5,490 nt of DNA from Verrucomicrobiia bacterium (GTDB lineage: Bacteria; Verrucomicrobiota; Verrucomicrobiia; Opitutales; Opitutaceae). The notes under the pieces were generated by a model that saw nothing but the letters and a program-made list of their open reading frames with translations, did no database searches and was not told the DNA's origin. A program made the position numbers and the translations under genes. This document shows positions 1-5,490 of the stretch, in pieces. Location of the stretch: assembly GCA_030424825.1 (NCBI GenBank), contig JAUHWE010000356.1, positions 1 through 5,490 of the forward strand. The letters run 5' to 3'. Within the stretch, counting starts at the first letter, position 1; each line of letters begins with the position of its first letter.

Positions 1-1
1 T

Positions 2-847
2 CGGATTCTCGGGTTGGGAGTTCATTCAAATGTCCACTACGCGGGAGCCTTGGCCCGCGCTTACAACGAGGCGCTGGCAGACACATGGCTCAATGCGGAC
101 GATCGCTTCTATGGGGCGATCATTGTCACGCCTCAGGATCCACAAGCAGCCGTCGAAGAGATTCACCGCTGGGCTGATCATCCGAAAATGGTTCAGGTTC
201 TCATGTCGAGCGGAGCTCGTATTCCCTTCGGCCAGAAATTCTATTGGCCGATCTACGAAGCCGCTTCGGAATGCGGCCTGCCAGTATCCACCCATCCGGG
301 CACGGAAACAAGAGGATTGGCCCATGGCTTCGCTGCGGGAGACCCTTCCACCTACCTCGAATGGCACACCAACATTCCCCAAAACTATATGGGCCACGTG
401 GTCAGTCTCCTTTGCGAAGGCGTGTTCGAAAAATTCCCCAAACTACGTTTTATCTGTATCGAAGGTGGCCTGGCCTGGATTCCCGGCGTCTTGTGGCGAC
501 TAGACAAGAACTGGAAAGCCCTGCGTTCCACGGTCCCCTGGGTTAAGAAGTTGCCCAGTGAATACGCCTGGGATCACCTGCGGTTCACCACTCAACCCAT
601 CGAGGAACCGGAAAACCCGAAACACCTGGATGCGCTATTCGAAATGATCCATGCGGAGAAGACGGTCCTGTTTTCCTCCGACTATCCTCATTGGGACAAT
701 GATTCGCCCTTGCATGGAATGCCGAAATTGTCTCCGGATCTGTCGGAAAGAATCTACTATCGAAACGCGGCGGAACTGTATGGGTTCGATGCGGAGGAAT
801 CCGATGGAACTCAAGGAGCGGTCGCCGATCGTCAAATGTCATCCTGA
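2..847 (+). CDS. Amidohydrolase-2 family metal-dependent hydrolase/decarboxylase (5'-truncated)
   Basis: This is the C-terminal part of a TIM-barrel amidohydrolase of the ACMSD-like amidohydrolase-2 family. Members are cytoplasmic Zn or Mn enzymes that hydrolyse or non-oxidatively decarboxylate aromatic or cyclic carboxylates. The frame is open from base 2, so the true start and the N-terminal HxH metal motif lie outside the window; roughly a quarter of a usual 350-380 residue protein is missing. Visible landmarks are STHPGTE (His codon at 293-295, expected metal ligand), IEGGLAWIPGVLWRLD (about 458-505), LFSSDYPHWDND (Asp codon at 680-682, expected last metal ligand) and a family-typical NAAELYGF ending. 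The final ~18 residues look like a poorly conserved tail. The stop TGA overlaps the ATG of the downstream Rieske gene by one base, implying translational coupling and a joint role. The substrate cannot be read from the sequence. The TTG at 14 is not a credible start because coding continues upstream. Confidence 0.88.
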   Translation, partial: RILGLGVHSNVHYAGALARAYNEALADTWLNADDRFYGAIIVTPQDPQAAVEEIHRWADHPKMVQVLMSSGARIPFGQKFYWPIYEAASECGLPVSTHPGTETRGLAHGFAAGDPSTYLEWHTNIPQNYMGHVVSLLCEGVFEKFPKLRFICIEGGLAWIPGVLWRLDKNWKALRSTVPWVKKLPSEYAWDHLRFTTQPIEEPENPKHLDALFEMIHAEKTVLFSSDYPHWDNDSPLHGMPKLSPDLSERIYYRNAAELYGFDAEESDGTQGAVADRQMSS

Positions 848-1266
848 TGAAACAACTACACTACGTTTGCCAAGAACAAGAGTTGCGTCCCGGTGACCGC
901 CGGATCATACGAGTCGGGAAGAAGTCGATCGGAGTATTCAATATCCATGGGAAATACTACGCGCTACTCAACGTGTGCCCGCACCAATTTGCTCCCTTGT
1001 GCCAGGGAACCCTTGGCGGCTACTGTCCGCCTTCAGATGTAGGCGAGTTCCGGCTAGAACGCGAAGGGGAGATCATCCGCTGCCCCTGGCACGGTTGGGA
1101 GTTCGATGTCAAAACAGGACGCAGCATCTTCAACCCGCACCAGGTGAAAACAGCGCGTTATCCCATTCATGTCGGATCAAATGATGAAGCGAATGAGGCT
1201 GGGAGCCCCGAAGTGGAAACGTTTCCAGTAGAGCTGAAGGACCGCTCTATCTTCGTGGAACTTTAA
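847..1266 (+). CDS. Rieske [2Fe-2S] ferredoxin-like protein
   Basis: A 139-residue, single-domain Rieske iron-sulfur protein, probably a cytoplasmic electron carrier. The cluster ligands are clear: CPH (C44, H46) and CPWHG (C79, H82), the latter followed by the usual WEFD..TG turn. There is no oxygenase catalytic domain and no membrane anchor, so it resembles a ferredoxin or NirD-like small subunit rather than a complete oxygenase. The interval between the two ligand pairs is 32 residues (47-78), longer than the 15-17 of classical Rieske proteins. It contains an extra segment rich in Gly, Cys and Pro (about 54-66). From memory, small Rieske proteins encoded beside amidohydrolases often have such an insert. 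The ATG at 847 overlaps the upstream stop in TGATG, and no Shine-Dalgarno sequence sits at normal spacing, so re-initiation after the amidohydrolase is the likely mode of translation. Its partner oxygenase or reductase is not in the window. Confidence 0.9.
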   Translation: MKQLHYVCQEQELRPGDRRIIRVGKKSIGVFNIHGKYYALLNVCPHQFAPLCQGTLGGYCPPSDVGEFRLEREGEIIRCPWHGWEFDVKTGRSIFNPHQVKTARYPIHVGSNDEANEAGSPEVETFPVELKDRSIFVEL

Positions 1267-1428
1267 CCGAAAGTAACAGAACCGCGGATACCCGGTTACG
1301 AGCATCCCAGTTAATCGCGAACCTCAAAACCAATGAACCATGTGCGAAGATTGCGGATCTGCTACAATCCATAAACGAAAATCTGACGCGCAGCGATCGA
1401 TGTGACGATTAGACTTGGCTAACTGTCA

Positions 1429-1453
1429 GCAGCGCAGGCTTAGCGGTGCTTTT
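1429..1453 (+). terminator. Weak candidate Rho-independent terminator
   Basis: GCAGCGC (1429-1435) can pair with GCGGTGC (1443-1449) around a 7-base loop, with one central G-G mismatch, followed by only four T residues. It lies 163 bases after the Rieske stop codon. The stem is imperfect, the T-tract is short and the distance is large, so this is a tentative call for the end of the amidohydrolase-Rieske transcript. Confidence 0.2.
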
Positions 1454-1493
1454 CCTCGCTGAGACATCGTTGCTTTTAAACTCTACCCATCCA

Positions 1494-1510
1494 GCAATTT
1501 TACCAATTGC
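1494..1510. repeat. Small AT-rich inverted repeat
   Basis: GCAATT (1494-1499) and AATTGC (1505-1510) form a perfect 6-base inverted repeat with a 5-base spacer. A further GCAAT at 1519-1523 could pair alternatively with ATTGC at 1506-1510. The arms are short and AT-rich with no T-tail, so the element may be chance; no function is assigned. Confidence 0.3.
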
Positions 1511-1598
1511 GATATCCTGCAATATACCCTAGCTTCCTCTCGACAATCAGACGCAAAACCACCCTCGTCCATAAATCCAGCGAGTCACTGTGTACCCC

Positions 1599-2474
1599 CT
1601 AATCCACTCCCCATCGACTGGGAGCGATACCTTCGGCGTTGGTCCGCATGTTGTCGGGACGGTTGGGGACGTCGAAATCAATGGACCGGGTGTTGAGGTT
1701 GCGAAATAAGGGCTGGATGTGTTCGGGAAGCGTCGCCACCAGCTCGGGATCGCGCTCATCCACTTCACCAATGGGTCCGGCCCAAGCGGGGCGGTAGGCG
1801 ATGGCCAGCATCCGGCGCAAGCGGTCGCTGTGGTTGGGATAGTTGCCGTGAAACACCTTCTGGTTAATGACCACGGCGGAGCCCGCACGGCAGGTGACCA
1901 TGCGTTCTTCGGGATGATTCAGGTAGCGGTTGTAGGGATTGCCGTCGCGGTGCAGGGACAAATGGGACCGAGGGATCACTTTAAAGGGCGCGCATTCCGG
2001 AGTCAGATCGTCCAGGTAGAAGAGGACCCGAGCCAATACCGGAGAGCTGGCTTGAACGCCGAAGATCTTGGACCCGTAGGGCTGGGAGTCGGTATGAATC
2101 ACGATTCCAGGATGCCCCGGATGGGCGCAGGTGTAGCTGCAGGAGGTGCAAATGAGCGCGTCCCCAAATAGGTCGCCCAAAAATTCAGTCATCGCCGGGA
2201 GAGCGATGGCTTCAATGGCTCTTGGCGAGTTGGTCCACTGGACATTGGAGAACGTCTTCTGATGCGGACTGTAGTCCACTGCCTTAGCCGGAAGCCGACC
2301 CAGCTCCTCTCCAATGGTATCCAAAGTTTCGGGATTCAAGAGATCCGGCAGAACCACATATCCCTCCAATTCAATGGAGCGAATCTGCTCCTCACGGGTC
2401 AGGGCGTTCCAGTCCGTCGTGTCACGCCGGGCTTCGGCCAGGCTCTCTTTGCGATTGGTGAAGGCGGTAGGCAT
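1599..2474 (-). CDS. Phytanoyl-CoA dioxygenase (PhyH) family Fe(II)/2-oxoglutarate oxygenase
   Basis: A cytoplasmic non-haem iron oxygenase that would hydroxylate a small substrate using O2 and 2-oxoglutarate. From the chosen ATG the protein has 291 residues, normal for the family. The N-terminal LEGYVVLPDLL matches the usual opening of the domain. VIHTD gives the HxD iron ligands (H127, D129), VFHGNYPNHSD gives the distal iron ligand H209, and the arginines 9-12 residues later (R218, R220, R221) include the expected 2-oxoglutarate-binding residue. FYLDDLTPECAPFKVIPRSH is the characteristic PhyH core strand and loop. All catalytic residues are present, so it should be active. The start is uncertain: an in-frame TTG at 2510 would add 12 residues, a stop lies nine codons before that TTG, and neither start has a clear Shine-Dalgarno. 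It lies only about 90 bases (52 from the TTG) after the frameshifted Tat-exported gene and may share its transcript. The substrate is unknown; the bacterial family is broad. Confidence 0.9.
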   Translation of the reverse strand: MPTAFTNRKESLAEARRDTTDWNALTREEQIRSIELEGYVVLPDLLNPETLDTIGEELGRLPAKAVDYSPHQKTFSNVQWTNSPRAIEAIALPAMTEFLGDLFGDALICTSCSYTCAHPGHPGIVIHTDSQPYGSKIFGVQASSPVLARVLFYLDDLTPECAPFKVIPRSHLSLHRDGNPYNRYLNHPEERMVTCRAGSAVVINQKVFHGNYPNHSDRLRRMLAIAYRPAWAGPIGEVDERDPELVATLPEHIQPLFRNLNTRSIDFDVPNRPDNMRTNAEGIAPSRWGVD

Positions 2475-2562
2475 AGACAATGCATAGTCCCCGATTCCCT
2501 CAGGAGTCAAGAAGTGGCGCGATATGATTTTGCTTCAGTTGACTCGCCGTATGGGCTAATCA

Positions 2563-3737
2563 TTACATCTGGTTCCACTCATCAGCGTACGCAAAGCACT
2601 TCAGAGTCATGCCCGTACCAATCGTGTCACCGATGGGCAAGGCGGGCGACACCGTCACTGAATTGTGCACGGCGATACAGGTGTCCCGCTGGTAGGAAAA
2701 ACCTCCATCAGACTTCAAGTGGCGCTCCAACAGGTAGGTAGCGCAACGATTGCCCGCTTCGCGGATATCGTCAAAACGATAGCTATTTCGGAGCTGCTGG
2801 TTTAGCGCTCGCAAATCCCAAAGGGAATCCCAGTGAATCGTGAGCGGCTTTGGGGTCGACCGGGGATCCTCGCCAAATGATCCATCACCCCTCTGGAGCT
2901 CCAATACAAAATCTACTGCTCGCTCGGGAAAGGGCAATTCCCGCCCCACCAATTGGTAGGCGATGTAGGCTTTGAAGGCGCCTGCCATTGCGTTCTCACG
3001 GGAACGGCAGCCGCGCTTTGTCGGCATGCCGGTAGCCGGGTCTAGGATGCAGTGTTCGTAGGCATCGAACAGCTCCTCAATTCGGGACTCGGACGGGTCC
3101 CGTTGATCTTCAGGCAATTGATTCCAGTACCATTGACGACGCGCAGCATATGTTCCGCCACCATCCAAGGCCGTTCCCAAGGTTGCTCCAACAGCCACTC
3201 GACCCCAGCTCCGTCATTGAGATCGTAGAACAGAGCATCAGCATGGGTGGCCTTTGGCTTGGATGAACCACCCAGCTTTTCCAGAGCAGATCGGGCTACC
3301 CCGTCCACATGGGCCCATATGTGCTCCCAACTGTGATTGCCACCCGAGTGATCCGCGTCATCGACCAATGGATCAACTAAGTATCCAGTTTTCTCATCCA
3401 AGCACGATTCTAAAAACTCGATTCCCTCTTGCTTCTGCCAATGGGGAACATCAGACAAGGCGTCTAGGGACTCCAGAATGGAAATCACCTGAGCCGATGA
3501 CTCCAAAGCGTAGTCTCGCGACATAGCCGTGTTGTATTTCCACCGGCCCCAGCCCGCGTTCTTGTAGCGAATGGACTCCAGCCACTCCAAAATTCTCGGA
3601 CGTACTTTCTTTCCATAGCTACCGAGAAAACCCGCATTGACGCCTCTTCCACGCAAACCGATCAGCGCCACTACCGAAGCAGTGGCTTTCTTGACAAAGC
3701 TTCGTCGTTTCAAGCGACTTACGTGGTCAAAAGACAT
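2563..3737 (-). pseudogene. Tat-exported helical-repeat protein (squalene-cyclase/prenyltransferase-fold-like), frameshifted
   Basis: Two open frames, 3737-3042 and 3198-2563, together read as one protein of about 390 residues if joined near 3140. The N-terminus carries a twin-arginine signal, KRRSFVKK at residues 10-17, then a short hydrophobic stretch and a likely VNA-G cleavage near residue 35, so the product would be exported folded. The mature part is alpha-helical with repeated units of a hydrophobic helix followed by a Gly-aromatic turn: WLESIRYKNAGWGRW, FLESCLDEKTGYL, LELQRGDGSFGED, LLERHLKSDGGFSY. These resemble QW-type repeats of alpha/alpha-toroid proteins (squalene cyclase/prenyltransferase superfamily) or alpha/alpha-barrel polysaccharide lyases. 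I see no cyclase DxDD motif, so enzymatic function is unassigned. A His/Asp-rich patch (DDADHSGGNHSWEHIW) could bind metal. The ATG at 3737 is preferred over the TTG at 3854 because it puts the Tat motif at the N-terminus. The break may be a true mutation, a sequencing error or, less likely, programmed frameshifting; the product family is also uncertain. Confidence 0.6.
3131..3160 (-). other. Frameshift junction within the Tat-exported gene
   Basis: On the minus strand the upstream frame reads a plausible PWERPWMVAEHMLR and then degenerates to a low-quality tail ending at 3042. The downstream frame is unconvincing before about 3145 and then reads RQWYWNQLPEDQRDP. Joining them needs a -1 shift, equivalent to one lost base, near the CGCGTCGTC run at 3143-3135. 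No X-XXY-YYZ slippery heptamer is visible there, which argues against programmed frameshifting. Confidence 0.65.
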
Positions 3738-3916
3738 AGCAGATTTTTCAGGTGGGGAGACTCTACGATCTCCCAGGCGCTTTCTCCTTCCTGGGCTCTG
3801 TGCATGGTTGGCACGTAGAGGCCTGTCACTGGATCCAAGGTTCTCTTGAACCAAGACAGAGCGAATAGAATCAAGATTAACAAGATGGCTAGAAATACGA
3901 GGGAGCGGGGTTTCAC
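3719..3916 (-). CDS. Small single-pass membrane protein, hypothetical
   Basis: A 65-residue ORF with a GTG start, not recognised as a known family. Residues 2-4 are basic/polar (KPR) and residues 5-22 form a strongly hydrophobic helix (SLVFLAILLILILFALSW). A basic KR follows, then a polar C-terminal part, suggesting one transmembrane anchor or an uncleaved signal. Its 3' end overlaps the start of the Tat-exported gene by 19 bases in another frame, a typical arrangement for translationally coupled genes; it would therefore be the first gene of the minus-strand set. The last ~15 residues coincide with the 5' region of the next gene and may be under little constraint. No Shine-Dalgarno is visible before the GTG. 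The clean hydrophobic helix at the N-terminus and the operon-like overlap support it, but a short chance ORF cannot be excluded. Confidence 0.5.
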   Translation of the reverse strand: MKPRSLVFLAILLILILFALSWFKRTLDPVTGLYVPTMHRAQEGESAWEIVESPHLKNLLCLLTT

Positions 3917-4200
3917 AATAGTTTTGGTTGAAGAAGGTGAGTATTTACCGATTCAAGGAACCCTATCCCTAAGCTGAATCCAAAGTCTGCTTCAACCCAA
4001 ATTTCAGCATTCCGCGACTCCTTCAGCGAAACGCACGACAGGAACGAACCCATCCTGAAGAAGGAATGATCACATTGCGGAGGCGAAACGGGGCTACCGC
4101 AAAAAATAGACCAGGATTCGAGTCTTGGTAGGCCCAGCGTTCCTTGGGAATCTGCCGTTACAACATTGACCCTTCGACTGTAGGGGCACAGGTTCGGTTT
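3917..4200. other. Intergenic region between divergent genes, possible dispersed repeat
   Basis: This 284-base segment must contain promoters for both the minus-strand gene set and the sialidase-like gene. I find no convincing -35/-10 pair on either strand. On the minus strand an open frame that mainly shadows the sialidase gene continues through here and translates to a tail containing FLSCVSLKESRNAEIW and EADFGFSLGIGF. That peptide seems familiar as a recurrent hypothetical ORF tail in related environmental bacteria, which would fit a multi-copy intergenic repeat; this is recollection and not shown by the window. The in-frame TTG at 4144 is a weak alternative start for the sialidase gene. 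Confidence 0.35.
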
Positions 4201-5457
4201 GTGAATCGCATCGTCTCGGTACTCCTTCTCCTCCTGCTTCCCTTCAACGTTTGGGCCGACCCGCTCTACGACATTCAATTGACGGTGGCCCGCGAGGGAT
4301 TTGACGGAAAGCTGTGCTGGGTGCATGCCCGAGCGGGCGCGATGCCGCCTGAAAACGGGAAAGCGCCGCTGGTCGTCATGACGCTCCAGAAACTGGATAT
4401 CTCCGGGTCGGACGTGTTCTACGCCCTCAACGAAATGCGGACAAAGAACGGCGGAGAGACTTGGACAGACCCCGAGGAGCATGCCTCCTTCGCTCGGGTT
4501 CCGTTTTCCTGGAGGGGTTCGGACGACCTTGAGATCACGGTTTGCGATTTCTGGCCCCGATGGCATCCGCAATCAAAGAAGCTGATCGGCATCGGCCATA
4601 CGGTGGTCTATGAAGACAACCGCGTGAAACCCGTTCGGCCGCGCGGAATCGCCTACGCGGTGTACGAACCGGAACCGCAGCGCTGGACGGACTGGCGAAC
4701 GGTCGAGCTGCCCGATTTGCCAAAGTTTGAAAACGCCGGCGCCGGCTGCGCCCAGCGGTTCGACCTTCCCAACGGCGACCTACTAGTCCCTTTCTACTTC
4801 AAAGAGCCAGAAGGTACCAATTATTCCACTACGGTCATGCGGGCTCGCTACGAAAACGGGGAGATTCGATACATGGAACACGGGTCCGAACTGACTAATC
4901 CTGCCGGACGCGGACTCTACGAGCCGTCCATCGCTCATTTTGGCGACCGTTTCTTCCTCACCATGCGGAATGACGACCATGGCTACGTATCGGTGAGCAA
5001 CAACGGCCTCTCGTTCAGCCAGCCCAAGAAATGGACCTTCGACGATGGTTCCGATCTGGGTAACTACAATACGCAGCAGCATTGGGTTTCCCATAGCAAC
5101 GCCCTCTTTCTCGTCTACACGCGACGCGGCGCTGACAACGATCACGTCACCCGGCACCGGGCACCCCTATTCATCGCCCGCGTGGACCCAGACAGCTTGC
5201 AAGTCATCCGCGATTCCGAGCAAATTCTCGTTCCCGAATACGGGGCTCGATTGGGGAACTTTGGCGTGAGCGAGATCAGCGAGTCCGAAACATGGGTCAC
5301 CGTGACCGAATGGATGCAAGCCAGCCCTAAAGAAGCCCGAACCAACGATCGCGTTGAAAGCGATACCGATCGTCTCAGAAACCGCGGAGCCAACAACCGC
5401 GTCTGGGTTGCCAAGATCAAATGGAACCAGCCCAACCGGTCTAGTCACATCCGATAA
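4201..5457 (+). CDS. Secreted sialidase-superfamily (BNR/Asp-box) beta-propeller protein
   Basis: A 418-residue exported protein related to exo-alpha-sialidases and other six-bladed propeller glycosidases. From the GTG at 4201 the N-terminus is a Sec signal peptide: N-R, then VSVLLLLLLPF, with a plausible signal peptidase I site after VWA (residue 20). Starting at TTG 4144 would place 19 extra residues before this signal, so GTG is preferred, although there is only a weak GGGG upstream. Degenerate Asp boxes occur at TKNGGETW (81-88) and VSNNGLSF (265-272), both with Asn in place of Asp. Between them, LYEPSI (E241) and FLTMRND (R256) match the conserved Glu and Arg region of sialidase-like active sites. 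The C-terminal GNFGVSEIS..ETWV and NNRVWVAKIKW segments look like family-conserved blades, so the gene appears complete. It probably acts on extracellular or periplasmic glycans; true sialic acid specificity is not demonstrated and many relatives have unknown substrates. It is divergently transcribed from the Tat-exported gene set. Confidence 0.82.
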   Translation: MNRIVSVLLLLLLPFNVWADPLYDIQLTVAREGFDGKLCWVHARAGAMPPENGKAPLVVMTLQKLDISGSDVFYALNEMRTKNGGETWTDPEEHASFARVPFSWRGSDDLEITVCDFWPRWHPQSKKLIGIGHTVVYEDNRVKPVRPRGIAYAVYEPEPQRWTDWRTVELPDLPKFENAGAGCAQRFDLPNGDLLVPFYFKEPEGTNYSTTVMRARYENGEIRYMEHGSELTNPAGRGLYEPSIAHFGDRFFLTMRNDDHGYVSVSNNGLSFSQPKKWTFDDGSDLGNYNTQQHWVSHSNALFLVYTRRGADNDHVTRHRAPLFIARVDPDSLQVIRDSEQILVPEYGARLGNFGVSEISESETWVTVTEWMQASPKEARTNDRVESDTDRLRNRGANNRVWVAKIKWNQPNRSSHIR

Positions 5458-5490
5458 AGGGGCTTTCCGCGAACCGTGAAGGTCCGCCAT

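Larger units (their letters stand above)
1267..1598. other. Gene-free stretch between convergent genes
   Basis: About 330 bases separate the Rieske gene from the convergently oriented PhyH gene. I see no credible ORF, tRNA or strong hairpin followed by a T-run. What is present: a small inverted repeat at 1280-1297 (AACCG / CGGTT, 8-base loop), an imperfect terminator-like hairpin at 1429-1453, and an AT-rich inverted repeat at 1494-1510 (GCAATT / AATTGC). A 21-codon ORF starting MCEDCG at 1340 is considered fortuitous. Transcripts from both sides must end here, so the hairpins may contribute to termination, but none is strong by itself. Confidence 0.6.

Noticed and set aside
1340..1405. Short ORF starting MCEDCG with a CxxC, reminiscent of the N-terminus of some metal-binding maturation proteins
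   Set aside because: It is only 21 codons long, lacks a ribosome binding site and lies between convergent genes; a chance match to a short motif is more likely.
1719..2171. 150-codon plus-strand ORF inside the PhyH gene
   Set aside because: Antisense to a gene with all catalytic motifs intact; its Gly/Val/Ala-rich composition is typical of a shadow frame.
3738..3854. N-terminal extension of the Tat-exported protein from TTG at 3854
   Set aside because: It would bury the twin-arginine signal about 50 residues in; the added sequence is polar, Arg-rich and overlaps the small membrane protein frame.
4140..4150. Palindrome TTCC-TTG-GGAA upstream of the sialidase-like gene as an operator
   Set aside because: Four-base arms occur often by chance and no second copy or promoter is nearby.
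4168..4196. TTGACC as a -35 box for the sialidase-like gene
   Set aside because: No acceptable -10 hexamer follows at 16-18 bases.
3913..4572. 219-codon minus-strand ORF overlapping the start of the sialidase-like gene
   Set aside because: Most of it is the antisense of the convincing sialidase coding sequence and shows no domain; only its downstream tail outside that gene is of interest, as a possible repeat.

Overview
The window looks like a piece of an accessory, catabolic-type region from an environmental, probably marine or otherwise aquatic, Gram-negative bacterium of the Planctomycetota-Verrucomicrobiota type. This is inferred from the gene repertoire (amidohydrolase with a small Rieske protein, phytanoyl-CoA-dioxygenase-family oxygenase, exported sialidase-like propeller, Tat-exported protein), from the scarcity of Shine-Dalgarno sequences and from the use of GTG and TTG starts. 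No rRNA or marker gene is present, so the phylum call is weak. By eye the base composition is moderately GC-rich and fairly even; I did not count it.

Layout. Positions 2-1266 (+): the 3'-part of an amidohydrolase-2 family gene runs off the left edge. Its stop codon overlaps by one base the start of a small Rieske [2Fe-2S] protein gene, so the two are almost certainly co-translated. Positions 1267-1598 are a gene-free stretch between convergent genes, holding only weak hairpins. Positions 1599-3916 (-): three genes in one direction, which may form a single transcript. Read 5' to 3' they are a small single-helix membrane protein, a Tat-exported helical-repeat (squalene-cyclase/prenyltransferase-fold-like) protein broken by a frameshift, and a Fe(II)/2-oxoglutarate oxygenase of the PhyH family. 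Positions 3917-4200 separate divergent genes and may carry a dispersed repeat. Positions 4201-5457 (+): a secreted sialidase-superfamily beta-propeller protein. The last 33 bases show nothing identifiable.

How the genes may work together. The left pair looks like a metal-dependent hydrolase/decarboxylase and an electron-transfer protein acting on an aromatic or cyclic carboxylate. The PhyH protein would hydroxylate an unidentified small molecule in the cytoplasm. The sialidase-like and Tat-exported proteins would act outside the cytoplasm, probably on polysaccharide or glycoconjugate. The common theme is scavenging and oxidative catabolism of organic matter; no specific pathway can be assigned.

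The most notable points are the clean -1-type frameshift inside the Tat-exported gene, the long insert between the Rieske ligand motifs, the small membrane ORF overlapping the Tat gene, and the possible repeat in the divergent intergenic region. I do not see a convincing new defence, mobile-element or CRISPR-like system here.
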